From positions 238,767,914 to 238,831,913 of the forward strand of contig OY821520.1 of assembly GCA_963682025.1 (NCBI GenBank): a DNA stretch of 64,000 bases, read 5' to 3'. Each line of letters starts with the position of its first letter. The first letter of the stretch is position 1. The notes under the pieces were generated by a model, which was not told where the DNA came from, did not search any database, and saw nothing but the letters and a program-made list of their open reading frames with translations. This stretch comes from Cordilura impudica. Taxonomy: Eukaryota; Arthropoda; Insecta; Diptera; Scathophagidae. Shown piece after piece: positions 34,660 to 46,984 of the stretch. The position numbers were made by a program, and so were the translations under genes.

Positions 34660-35600
34660 ACTTTCAATTAACTAACACAACGTTGCCAAACAAATGAGTT
34701 TTAATGATTTTTAGGATAGAATTTTTTCCCCTCATCAGAGTAAACAAACATTTGGAGTTCAACGCGTAAATCAAACAAATATCTTAATTAGCCCGTTATT
34801 AATTTTTCATTGTTAAACCCTTAACTCGTAAAGGAAGAAAGTCTCCTAAGGATGCTGTTATTTTTTAGCTAATAAAATTACAGCGTTGCCAAGCAAATGA
34901 TTTTAAATGATTTGACAAAATATTTCTCAAGATGTCACGATTCCGTGTATTCAACGTTAAACACGTTGAACAACAACGAACAACTTTTTCACTAAACTTT
35001 ACGTTTTTACATTTCGAAAAGGTTTTTATGCTTTACTTTGAACAACAACAACAAAATATACTAAAAGTAATTTATTTAAACGGTCCCTAAAGCAGCGTTG
35101 TCAATCATATATACGTTTACGTTTTTGACATTACGAACACTATAAATTATATTTTTTTTTTTAACAGAAATAGCTTTTAACACAACGCTAAGAAAAATAT
35201 CATAACAGCAAGTGTTTTTTAAAATCTTATTAAGCCGGTGATGCAATATATTATCTTTGTTTTTAATTAATGAACGAAAAATTGTTTGTTCTATTTCTGA
35301 ATTAAAAATATTGAGATTCCCCATCATCAATAACTTTTCTCAACAAACTACGTTTTTTGACTGTGCAACAAATGGTTTCTACTTTACTTTAAAGAACAAT
35401 AGAAATATATGCTAAGAGGTAGTTGCTTAAACGATCACCAATGCAGCGTTGCCAATCATATAGAGATCAACAAAATCGTCAACTTTATTTTAATCAAAAT
35501 ATAAAAGTATAATATATGTATATATTTTTCGATAAACCCTTGAAAAATAGCTTGTCATTATGCAGCGTTGCATTATTAAAACCTCAGTTTTATTTTAGTA
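34660..35600. repeat. Degenerate tandem repeat (GCAGCGTTGCCAA), ~200-350-bp spacing
   Basis: The anchor 'GCAGCGTTGCCAA(G/T)CA' recurs near 34677, 34880, 35090, 35443 and 35562. The segments 34985-35110 and 35335-35460 match along their whole length ('TTTTATGCTTTACTTTGAAC', 'TTATTTAAACGGTCCC'). Confidence 0.6.
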
Positions 35601-36965
35601 AAATATAAGCCGACACGAGCGTGTTCAAGAATCATCCATTATTTCGTATATTAAGACGTTTAAATACAGCTTGTGCCGATGAAATACTTTTTTTACACAT
35701 TTGGCTTATTGACGATAAGTTTCGGTTAATTATAAGCTTAGAAATACATTTTATTCTAAATCTTACACTTTTAGCAATGCGATACAAAACATTCCACACG
35801 GATTTCTTTCTTGGAAAAAAATTTTAAATTATTCTTTAAATTAGTTTTTCCACATTTATTCTTTGAAAATCTTATATTTTGGCACTTTTTTTATGAGTAA
35901 TTTTTTCATATTTTTTATAAAACCTGTGAGAGAAAAAAACTCCGAGCCAGGAGAATTTTTAAGAGAATTTTTCTTTATATCTTTAAGAATGTTAGAATAT
36001 TAAATGGGCTTTAACCGGACTTCAACTAGTTACTGTGTTCCTTTACATTTAATTAGCACTTCTTTCTTTTGCAGCTGTCATTTTTTTCGCACAAAAAAAA
36101 AACTTGACATCACTGTCAAAGATCAATTAAGGCCACAAGTTTCTCTTAATATAGTGAATTCATTTTTGTCACTCTTTTTTGTTGTATCTTCTCTTCAGTT
36201 ACTTCAAATTTATTAATTTCTATTCTCATGCTCTCTGACATATTTTTTTTTTTTGGTTTTCATATTTAAGTGATAAACTTTTTATGACGAAAAGGCGGAA
36301 ACACGTATATTTTTTTTGCGCTTTACTTTATGTCTTGGTTAAATATATATTTTTTAATCTATTTAAGTTGTTTTTTTATATAGGGCATTGTCTGTCTACG
36401 TCTAATTTTTTTTGCCACCTCCACTTTACGCATTTTTATGTTACTTTTTTTTTATTGGATTTTGAAAAAATCAATGAATGTTCATTGATGTTAAATTACT
36501 GCTCATGAAATATCGTAATGCAATAAGGACGAAAAGAGGAGAAGAAAAATTCCGAAAACATACTATGTAGGTACATACATACATACATATGTACATATGT
36601 ATATATTTTTTAAGTGAATTAGAGAATAAGTAAAGAAAAGACTGTGGGTCACTAAAGGAATAAATCGTTAGAATGACTCATGTACAAAGAAAGAGAAATT
36701 TTTTTTAAATAAAAAACTTTAATTTTATTTGGAAGTGTTTTTTCATTGCATAAATAGATAGAAGTGGTATTCTCTTTCAGAGAATGTTAAAGAAATGTCT
36801 CTAAACATTTACTTTAGAGATAATGATCATTAGACTTTAGCATGGATTTTGCTATCAAAGAACATTTTTATTGAATTGAAGCAAATTAGAGAATAACTAA
36901 GTAGCGACAGTGGGTCACATATGTAATAAAGTCATTGGAATTTTATAAGACGGAATTGATTTTAA
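35601..36965. other. AT-rich spacer
   Basis: Short open frames without domains. ACATACATACATATGTACATATG simple repeat at ~36574-36603. Nothing else supported. Confidence 0.4.
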
Positions 36966-37020
36966 ACAAGTGTTAAATTCGGCTGTGCCGAATTTTTTTG
37001 TTCCCTCCACCTGAGTCTTA
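36966..37020 (-). mobile_element. Family A terminal fragment
   Basis: AAACAAGTGTTAAATTCGGC plus the rest of the palindrome (GCCGAATTT) and CCTCCACCTGAGTCTT, i.e. only the palindromic end of family A; the body is missing. Confidence 0.75.
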
Positions 37021-37141
37021 AACTCTATATTACACCCAATGTTGAGTACGGCTACCACTTTTAAACTTTTGCCGATACTGAAACATTAATTCCGAATACC
37101 AAAATTCAAATAATTATTGACTAAATATTATTATTATTAAA

Positions 37142-37926
37142 AACAAGTAAGAAAATTATAGTCGGTCTAGACCGATTATACGATACCCTATACCATGCGT
37201 TTAGAAACCCTATCTCTTAGGCCCAACTAACTGGACATTGAAAATAAGCAAAAACCAAATTTGAGTGGGATTTTTACTAATTTTTTTGGCTGCAGATATG
37301 AAAAAGTTCATATCGGATGCTATATCTATAAAGGGACTAGGTCCAAAAATGGACCGATCCTGATCATGTTTGGTAAAGTCTCTTGTATTTTGCAAAAATA
37401 TGTAGAAACAAAATTTGAGAAGAATCAGTGCAATATTTTTGTTTTTTAATAGATTTAAGTGAAGATCGGGAAGCAGCTCCATATGGGGTCAAAGGGATCA
37501 TTTTTGGACTACTTATTAGTGGATGTACTGAACGCATACAAACCCAATTTGAGTAAGATCTATATGACAATTTGGATCTTATGGCAATTTATGTCGATTT
37601 CATATGGGTAATTTGTATGGGGGCTAGGTCTGAACATGGACCGATTCTCACCAATTTCAATAGCGTTCATCCCATGGCCGATAAAAGCTTATATACCAAA
37701 TTTCATCAAAATATATTCATATTTGCGACCTGCAGTTTGATTACAAGCTTTACATGGACACACAGACGGACGGACGGACGGACGAACGGACATTGTTAAA
37801 TCAACTCAGAAAGTGATTCTGATTCGATCGGTATAATTAAAGATGGGTCTAGGTCAAATATTTTTGGTTGTTACAAACAGCAGCACAAAGTCATTATACC
37901 CAAACCACATAGTGGTATAGGGTATA
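37142..37926 (-). mobile_element. Family B element copy B4
   Basis: Full-length, ~785 bp: AACAAGTAAGAAAATTATAG, palindrome AGTCGGTCTAGACCGATT, 'GGTCCAAAAATGGACCGATC', (GACR)n at 37758-37785, end ACCACATAGTGGTATAGGGT. Confidence 0.9.
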
Positions 37927-38045
37927 ATAAGCTAATTTGAAAAAAATATTTTTATCTGAATTATTTTCTATTTTTATCTGCATTAATTTAATACAAAAAA
38001 TAAAAAAAATACATAATACTAACAGGTAAGAAACTAAATATAGAA

Positions 38046-39728
38046 ATTTAAACATTTAATATTTAATTTTTAGTTTTTAAATTTAAAATTTTAATTTTTA
38101 ATTTTTAGTCTTTAATTTTTAATTTTTTATTTTTAATTTCTAATTTTTAATTTTTTATTTTTAATTTTTAACTGTTAAATTTTCATTTTCCATTTTTAAT
38201 TTTTCATTTTTTATTTTTCAATTTTCATTTTCCATTTTTCATTTTTTAATTTTCATTTTCCATTTTACATTTTTCAATTTTCATTTTCCATTATCCATTT
38301 TTCAATTTCCATTTTTCAATTTCCATTTTTCATTTTTCAATTTTCATTTTCCATTTTTCATTTTTCAATTTTCATTTTCCATTCTTCATTTTTCAATTTC
38401 CCATTTTCCATTTTTCAATTCTCATTTTCCATTTTTCAATTTTCATTTTCCATTTTGCATTTTTCATTTTTCAATTTTAATTTTCCATTTTCCATTTTTA
38501 ATTTTTCAATTTTCATTTTTCAATTTTCTTTTTTGATTTTCCATTTTTCATTTTCCATTTTCATATTCTCCATTTTTCATTTTCTATTTTCCATTTTTCG
38601 TTTTCCGTTTTTCATTTTCCATTTTCCATTTTTCGTTTTCCATTTTGCATTTTTCATTTTCTATTTTACATTTTCGATTTTCCGTTTTTCATTTTCCATT
38701 CTCCATTTTCCATTTTCATTTTCCATTTTTATACCCTATACCACTATGTGGTTTGGGTATAATGACTTTGTGCTCCTGTCTGTAACTACCAAAATATTTG
38801 ACCTAGACCCATCTTTTATTATACCGATCGAATCAGAATCACTATCTGTTTCGATTTAACGATGTCCGTCCTGTGTCCGTCCGTCCGTCTGTGTGTCCAT
38901 GTAAAGCTTGTAATCAAAATACAGGTCGCAAATATGAATATATTTTGATGAAATTTGGTATATAAGATTTTATCGGCCATAGGATGAACGCTATTGAAAT
39001 TGGTGATAATCGGTCCATGTTCAGACCTAGCCCCCATATAAATGACCCCTATGAAATCGACATAAATTGCCATAAGATCCAAATTGTCATATAGATCTTA
39101 CTCAAATTGGGTTTGTATGTAGAGCTGCTTCCCGATCTGCACTTAAATCAATCAAAAAACAAAAATATTGCACTGATTCTTTTCAAATTTTGTTTGTATA
39201 TATGTTTGCAAAATACAAGAGACCTTACCAAACATGATCAGGGTCGGTCCAATTTTAGGCCTAGTGCCCATATAGATATAGCATCCGATATGAACTTTTT
39301 CATATCTGCAGCCAAAAAAATTAATCAAAATCCCACTCAAATTTAGTTTATCTTATTTTCTATGTCCAGTTAGTTTGGCCATTTTTTATGTTGTTGTACA
39401 GTTATTATGTGCAACCACTAAACTGTTACAACAAAAACACTGGGTTTTATGTTTTTTTTAAAGGTATCTACATATTTTTGCTCGTATCTAATCACAGTGA
39501 TGGCCAATTTAGCCCATTTTCAATACCAACCTGCTGGGAATTATGGCAAATGATATTATTGTAATCTTATCCAGTTATATGGATTTTTTTTGTGAATGAG
39601 CGTGATTTCAACAGAGAGACGGACATCGCTAAATCGACTCGAGCTGTGATAAGGATCAAGAATATATATACTTTATGGAGTCGGAAATTAGTTTTTCGAG
39701 GGTATGAAAATGTCATCTCGTATAAAAA
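38046..39728 (-). mobile_element. Family A element, truncated, with family B inside
   Basis: Simple-repeat half (38046-38729, degenerate TTTTCAATTTTCATTTTCCA units, no pure heptamer block), then family B (38730-39377), then the A body from TTTTTTATGTTGTTGTACAG to GGAAATTAGTTTTTCGAGGG. The junction at 39377 joins an incomplete B directly to A and lacks ~170 bp of A present in other copies. A deletion therefore removed the B tail and part of A together. Confidence 0.8.
38730..39377 (+). mobile_element. Family B element copy B5, 3' truncated
   Basis: Starts TATACCCTATACCACTATGT and runs through (GTCY)n (38861-38892) to CTATGTCCAGTTAGTTTGGCC. The palindromic end is missing because of the deletion described for the host A element. 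Confidence 0.85.
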
Positions 39729-39984
39729 TTATTCTTGTTTAAGTCAATCAAAGTTATATTGTTAAAATTAAAAGGTAAGTTGGCCTATCAATACAAACTT
39801 CGCGGAGTTGTCGATTAGGGTAAATATTTTTTCAAATTTATTTTTTCAAATTTCACTTCAATTCTTCATTGCTATCATAGTGACGCTCGTTTTTGGAAGT
39901 AACCAAAAGTAAATTTGGCGATTTTAAATATAACTGATTTTTTTGAACAAAAAAGTTCCATTAGATTTTATTGGCGGCTTTTTA

Positions 39985-40205
39985 TTTCTGCCGCAGACAT
40001 GTTAAGAGTGGTGCAGAAGGTATTCCAAGACCAGGCTATGTCGGAAAAAAAAATGTTTATAAGTGGTATTCCAAGATGGCCGAAAAATCGTTGAGGATAA
40101 AGAAACGCTTGGGACGAGAAAAAAACAATTGTTGAACATCACGTCAAGGAAATCAAAGATTTCGTGCTGGGAAGTCTTTGATTTACAATTTGAGATTTCG
40201 CGCAT
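39985..40205 (+). pseudogene. mariner transposase N-terminal fragment
   Basis: In shifting frames: MLRVVQKVFQDQAMSEKKMF, then KWYSKMAE, IVEDKE, and HHVKEIKDFVLGSL. These match the helix-turn-helix half of mariner transposases (pattern F.DQAMS....F.W...., VEDxxRxGR, HV.EIK..VL). The catalytic half is absent, and the following A/T-rich frame to 40377 has no mariner similarity. Confidence 0.65.
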
Positions 40206-41460
40206 CTTAAAATATATTTTAAAAAGGAGAAAAATTTTTCCAAAACTTTTCGTGGAGAAGCGATTTTTTACTGGAAAATTTTGCATTTTTGGTAGAAAAT
40301 TTATTGAGCAAACAGTGTTCAAAATCATTCGTGCAATACTTACAAATTTTTTCAGAATTTTTGGACACATTTTTTAACACTTCAAAAAATATCCAAATAC
40401 AATAATTTTTAAATGTATATTAAAATAATGTATTTCCAGAATTTCGGTTTGTATTTTCAGTATTTCGGTGTGAGTTTAATTAAAGCTTTAGATACCAAAA
40501 TTTTTATAAATGCCTCTTTTAAAAATGACTTTCTTCAAAAACTTCTGCAAAAATTCAAAGTTTGACTTAAAAAATTTTCCGACTGTGTTCAAATGAAAAG
40601 CAGATTTCTGTTATAAAAAGAAAACAATTTTTTAGTTCCTCATACCCAACAATGGTATGAGAACACATATTCGGTAGAATTTTTCCTTTCATCAAACGTA
40701 CATATCTTGCCAATAATCTTGCTTAAATTGTCTGCTTTTTCATTTTAAAAATTGCGTTTGTTGGCATACGTTTTAGAAAAGCGCGCACACACTTCCGGTC
40801 TTTTATTAAAAATCCAGGCGAAATTCTTTAAACGCCTTTCTGAAGAACATTCTTCTATCAATATTAACTTCTACGGAGTCCTCTTATCAATTTTCTAAAT
40901 TCATTTGCCTTTTAGTTATTTTTTTAACTTCCGTCAATTCATAATTATTTCATTATAAATTTATCACGTTGGTGCCTATACGCTATTTTTTTATTTTTTT
41001 TACCTTATTAACATTATTAGAGACCTGGTCACACTTTACTGAAGGTATAAATAATATTATTCAATAAAAAAAAGCGCTAAATTGATTAACGCACAGCAGC
41101 ACCAAGCACTTAATAATATTAAAAAAAAAAATGTGAAATAAATAAAACGGCCAAAAACTAGGTCAACTATACAAACTTAGACAGGGGTAAACAACTTAGG
41201 GAAACATTAAAAAAAAAAAGAAAAAAAAATTGAAATTAAAGAGCACAGACAACAATTACAATTAGCTAAATGAAAGAGTGAAAGTAAATGGTAAATGGAG
41301 AAATTCGTGGAAGAGAGAGAGAGAGAGTCTTAGGCAAGATAATGAAAAGAAAACATAGGAAGTACAGAGACTTCAAATATATGCTATACAAAAATGGAAT
41401 CATGAATTGGAGAAAATATTTTTAATATTTACCTATGTTAAAATTATTTTTTTAATTAAT
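40206..41460. other. AT-rich spacer
   Basis: No gene recognised. (GA)n run GAGAGAGAGAGAG at ~41314-41327. Confidence 0.4.
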
Positions 41461-41469
41461 TCAATTCGG

Positions 41470-43170
41470 AAATAGTTAGCAGAAACTTGAACATTGCTGC
41501 CAATAGTATAAAACTACCTGCGACATTATTCTTTCTCAAATAAAATAATCTCATTTTTTTAATATTTTAACTTATAATTTTTTATTATTTTTATTTTCTA
41601 AATAATTGCCAGTCAAGTGAAATTTATGTATATTTTCGAAATCTTTATAAGAATACGCGTTACCAACTGCATGAAGCCAAAAATTGACATATAAAAAATA
41701 TTTGAGGCTGAAATACAATTTGATAGAAAATACGCTTTACCAACTGGAAATTCATGAATTAAAAAATTGACTAATAGAAAAAAATTGACTAATATTCTTG
41801 GGGTTTATTTCGTTATAGCAATAACAAATTTTATTCACAAAAATAAAATTTTAAGAATATATAATTTTAAGAAAATTATAGTCGGTCTAGCCCGACTATA
41901 CGATACCCTATACCATGGTTTAGAGACCCTATCTCTTCGGTCCAACTAATTGGATATAGCAAATAAGCATAAACCAAATTTGAGTGGCATTTTTATAAAT
42001 TTTTTTCGCTGCAGATATGAAAAAGTTCATATCGGATCTATATTTATATGGGGACTAGGTCGAAAAATGGACCGATCCTGACCATATTTGGTAAAGTCAC
42101 TTATACTTTGAAAAAATATATACAAACCAAATTTGAGAAAAATCTGTGCAATATTTTTGTTTTTTGATAGATTTAAGTGAAGATCGGGAAGCAGCTCAAT
42201 ATGGGGCCTATTTTCCTATAGGGATTATTTTTGAACTACTGATTAACGGATGTAATAAACATATACAAACCCAATTTGACTGAGATCTACTCTATATGAT
42301 AATTTAGAACTTATGGCAATTTTTATCGATTTCATAGGGGGTCAGTTGTATGGGGGCTAGGTCTTAACATGAACCGATTCTCACCAATTTCAATAGCGTT
42401 CATCCCACGGCCGATGGAAGCTTATATACCAAATTTCATCAAAATGTATTCATATTTGCGACCTGTAGTTTGATTACAAGCTTTACATGGACACACAGAC
42501 GGACGGACATTGCTATTTCGACTCAAAAAGTGATTCTGAGTCGATCGGTATAATTAAAGATGGGTCTAGGACGGATATTTTTGGTTGTTTCAAACAGCAG
42601 CACAAAGTCATTATACCCAAGCCACATAGTGGTGTAGGGTATATATATGGTGCCTGATTGGCCTTAAAAGTGAAATGGGGACTGAAAGTTTTCTTACAAT
42701 TATTTGCCGGAATATGGAATGTTTGATGACAGCCAATTTGATCGAAAATACGCGTATAGCAATAAAAAATTTTATTTACCAAAATAAAATTTTAAGAACT
42801 CCATCAGGGCTAAAAAAAATATGAAGCCTGAAATGCAGGCTGATAGTTTTAAAACTTGCAAGTATTTACCGAGATATGGAATTTTTCAGGATGACAGCCT
42901 ATTTGAGAGAAAATACGCTTTAACAACAGCTTCTGTCATATATATGAATTTTATGTCAAATGTGAAGTACATTGGATTAAATATTCCTGGGCTCTAATTC
43001 GTTATCGTAACAAAAAATATTATTTACCAGAATATACTAAAAAAATATTTTTAATTATGTATATCAGGGCTAAACAAATATGGCGCCTGCTTGAAGCTAA
43101 AAGTGAAATGCAGACTGATAGTATTCCATCTTGCAATTATTTAACGAAAAATAGTAACTCGAATGATAAT
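41470..43170. repeat. Degenerate satellite S2, interrupted by family B
   Basis: Shared words: 'GAAAATACGC(G/T)TTA.CAAC', 'TTCGTTAT.G.AA.AAAA.TT', 'TATTTACC(A/G)AAATA', 'ATATCAGGGCTAAA.AAATATG', 'AAAGTGAAATG.(A/G)G.CTGA' and 'CTTGCAATTATTTA.CGA'. Copies on both sides of B6. Spacing irregular (about 160-280 bp). Confidence 0.5.
41869..42644 (-). mobile_element. Family B element copy B6
   Basis: AAGAAAATTATAGTCGGTCT at the left (outer AACAAGT tail eroded), all internal blocks present, (GACR)n shortened to two units (42496-42507), end CCACATAGTGGTGTAGGGTA. Nested in satellite S2. Confidence 0.85.
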
Positions 43171-43289
43171 TTGGCGTTTCGGCCTAAAAAAAAGCACAAC
43201 GTAGTTTTTAATTTCTGCTTTCATCACTATGATTCTTTAATTCTTTTTATAAAAAAAATATTAAATAAATAACTTGTAATATCAATTTT

Positions 43290-44400
43290 TTTTCATTTTA
43301 ATATTTTCAAAAACTACAGAGCATAATTCAATACTTGCAAACGTTTTAAATAACTATAACAACAACACTAAATTCCCTTTACCGATTTGTGGCTTAGATT
43401 TTGGAATCCCCCGATATAACCTACTAACAAACTACGTTATAAAAACTATGAACAACAACACCAACAAAAAAAAAATCAAATAAAACAAACGAAGACTAAA
43501 GACGCCACCACTCCACTAAACAAACAACATACACAGCACAACAACACAGAATAGAACAGCAGCAACCGAAATCGAAATATCAAAAATATATTTAAAAAAA
43601 AATGAAAAAAAAATATATGTATGTATGTATATGTATATAAAAACGACTTTAACGATTGCAACTATGTGTTGGTTTATTTGTTTGCTGGTGCTGTTGTTGT
43701 TAGTGGTATTGTTGTTGGTGGTGTTGCTGCTATTAGTACAATTTTGCTGGTGTTATTCTTAATGTGATTGTTGTTATTCTATAAGAACGTAAGTACGAAT
43801 TCTATGATGATAATGATGTTGATAATTACGTTAAATGCGCGCACGACGGACAAACGTTGAACGACAAACGACGTTTTTTAATAATTTTATTTAATTTTAA
43901 TTTTTCACTGTTGGCGATCGTCGGTTTTATATTTATTTAAGTATTGTTTTATGCTATATTCTATTTTTTTTTTTTGTATTTGAAACATACACACACATCT
44001 ACGGCGCACCACAATTTGTTGCTGTTTTTCTTTTTAGCTATTTAAAATTTTCTAACGGTGATCTTAATTTCAAGCAGAGTTTTTGTTGCACTTCGTTTTT
44101 GTTTCACTTGTTTGAAATATACTCAAAAATATTGTCCATAAATATTTTTTAAATATGTATTCTTTTAACTCCTTAAAAAACACAATCGGTTTTTCGAAAT
44201 GTTACTTTTTTTAAATTTATATTTCTTTATATCAAATTATGATTATTTTCAATTATCCGCTTTAAGTTCGTTTTTAGCCGGAAAAAACAATACAATTTCC
44301 AATTTTTTTTATGGTTTCTAGTTTTTTTACTTCAGCGTACCTCGATAAAAAAAAAACGACAACCGCAAAACGTGACGTACTAAACTAAACTAAATTGTTC
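43290..44400. other. Triplet-rich region (CAA, then GTT)
   Basis: 43360-43570 is CAA/ACC-rich and 43670-43770 is GTT/GGT-rich, so the two halves are loosely complementary. Such stretches are common in untranslated exons and introns of fly genes, but no coding frame is supported. Confidence 0.35.
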
Positions 44401-44990
44401 ATTTGTGCTCTTTAGCTAAGATACCCATACTGGCTTGCACATTCTACTATTGGCTGTCTAGACAATGTAGCGGGTTTTCTTTACATTAAACGATTTTGAA
44501 TTCTTTGAGAGGTTTTTTTTTTTTACAAAAATGCATATTTTTCAAATATTAAAAAAAAAATAATTTGCTATTGAAAAAGTTTTTTTCTAATGATATTATA
44601 AAAAAATAGAAACAAAAACATAATGAATTAATTTTTAGTATCAACGATTTTTGAGCCGTTAGAGTTAAAATTTAAAATTAAATTGAATTTAAATACCAAA
44701 TATTCATTTGAACCAAGAAAAGTACTTAAACAGTTCTGTGGATTTAAGGAATACTTGAAGATCTCATAAAACCAGCGTTTTCAGGAAAATAAGAAATCGT
44801 TTTATTTGCAATTACGGGCTGGGCATGATATATTGAAATAAATATTAAAGTTGCGTTATTTTTCTATGGTAAATCAAGTTGAGATGGGTCCATATTTTTA
44901 AAATTTTTTTATCCCATGTAAAGGGCATTAAAAATTAAAAAGTTGGCATCAATAACACAAAATCGAGAAAAATATTGCTGAAAAGTTTAA
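44401..44990. other. AT-rich spacer
   Basis: Nothing recognised. Confidence 0.3.
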
Positions 44991-45559
44991 GGGCCATTAT
45001 TACAACTTGCCAATAGCTAAAGTTAGGATGTTATCAAGCAGATTATTAGTTTTTCGTTATTACAACTATACTTTAAGCTAAAAGTGACCGATAAGCTAAA
45101 GGGAAGATATTGTTGCCTTATCTTTTAACGTGAGGTTTATGTATTTAATATTGCCACATTTTCTGACCTATGAAGACGAAATTCACATCAATTTAGTTTT
45201 GGAAATAAATTTATTTATAGATACTTAAATATATGCTTGTATATTTTTAAAAAGTTTTATTACCCATTTACAACAATTATGCAACTTAAATAAAGGTTTT
45301 TGGTTTTTATTCTAATGTTTTTATTGTTTATTTGCGAACAACTAAAGGAACGTTGCCACTATGTATTTTGATAAATCAATTCATTTGTTCAAAAGTAATC
45401 GGTGTTTCCTTTGGTGCTGCCACAATATCAAAAATATTAATTTTATTTCAATGGGAAGTTGTAATAACGAAAAGAAGTTAAAGGTAACTTTATTGTTCAC
45501 TTTAGCTAAAGTTACCTTTAACTAACATTTACTTTAAAGGCAAGTTGTAATAATGGCCC
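44991..45559 (+). mobile_element. MITE D, copy 2, with TTAA target duplication
   Basis: 569 bp. Ends GGGCCATTATTACAACTTGC and GCAAGTTGTAATAATGGCCC are perfect complements. TTAA occurs directly at both sides (44987-44990 and 45560-45563), as for piggyBac- or Kolobok-mobilised MITEs. Almost identical in order and content to 31932-32502. Confidence 0.9.
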
Positions 45560-45679
45560 TTAATCTCACAATAAGGCTTACAATGTGACAGAAACGTATA
45601 TAATTTAAAATTTCATAATAAAATAAGAAAAAAAAAATGAAATTAAAATAAAATAATAATAGGAAATTAGAAAACAATT

Positions 45680-46070
45680 TTTGTTATCAAACATTTTTTG
45701 TCTTAAACATTTGATTAGAATATTCTTTCTACTCCTACATATTAAGCCACTGATTTTCGTTAAGACAATTAACATTTCTGTGAATACTAATCATATTTCA
45801 ATGAAAACGTGATTTTTTTCTATGAGGGACCAAAAGAATTCCCAGAAATTTGATCATAAAATAAGCAAAAATCTGTTTATATCACAAAACCGACCAATCC
45901 GCCAAAAAATAATAGAAAATATTTTTTTTTATCGAACATTTTTTGTCTTGGACGTATTAAGCCATTGATTTTCGTTAAGACAATTACCATTTCAGTGATA
46001 ACTATCGACTTAAATTTTATGTGTGATAAAAAATTTGTTTTGTGGGAAAACTTATTTTTTAATAATGTTT
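45680..46070. repeat. Two tandem ~246-bp units
   Basis: 'ATCAAACATTTTTTGTCTTA' (~45688) and 'ATCGAACATTTTTTGTCTTG' (~45933). Each is followed by 'ATTAAGCCA.TGATTTTCGTT' and 'AAGACAATTA.CATTTC'. Confidence 0.6.
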
Positions 46071-46299
46071 TCTATAAATAAAGTTTTGTAAAGAAAAATG
46101 TAATATTTAGCGCACAGTTTCGATAACAAATGCCACGCTTTTAGCCCATTACTGCTACGCAATACACAGAATCCGTCAATAACATTTTGAAGTCTGTGAG
46201 AGCCAATTTATTATCTGATAAATACATAGCAAGGGTAAGAACACAGATTTTTACATGTTTTAAATTAATTTTCTTTCCAATTAAATTTTCGAATTTAGA

Positions 46300-46700
46300 A
46301 AAAATGGATGACAATACATTATTTAATGATTTTCTACATAATTTGATCATAATTTCTTGGGATTAATTTGAAATTGGATTTTTATAATTGAATTTGCATC
46401 AGCTTCCCTACTACAGTTAGTGGTCTGAAACTTTCAACATTTACCCAAAGGGGATGACAACATATTATTTAATGATTTTGTACATAATTTTATCACAATT
46501 TCTCGGTGTTAATTTGAAATCGGATTTTTTTATGCATTTATGTTATTTTGAATTTCTACAACAAAACATTTGTCTTTAAAAGTAGAAATCTTATGGTGTT
46601 ATAATAGAGCTAGAGCTCTGAAACTTTCAGCATTTACGTAAAGTGGACGATCATATATTGTTTAATCATATTCTATATGATTTGATTTGTCTTTAAATTC
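46300..46700. repeat. Three degenerate tandem units, ~150-200 bp
   Basis: 'GGATGACAA(T/C)A' followed by 'ATTATTTAATGATTTT.TACA' near 46305, 46453 and, weaker, 46649. Linked by 'TCTGAAACTTTCA(A/G)CATTTAC'. Confidence 0.55.
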
Positions 46701-46984
46701 TGATTTTGATTTGTTTGTTAATAAAAATAAAATTCGAACTTCGTTTTTCAAAATTTATTGAAGTTAATTTAAGAATATTACGTTCTCAGAGTTCAGAAGA
46801 TTGCTCAAATATCCAGAGGAGAAATATTTTCAATGACATTTTCGTGGTTTATCGTGCAGAAGCATTTGCAGAAACTTTATCGTCGTATTGACGAAAAAAT
46901 GGTGCTCCAGATTGAAATCATTAAAATTAATTCACTCTAAAAAAATAATATAATCGTAGAATCTAATTAACAACGTACCGTTGG

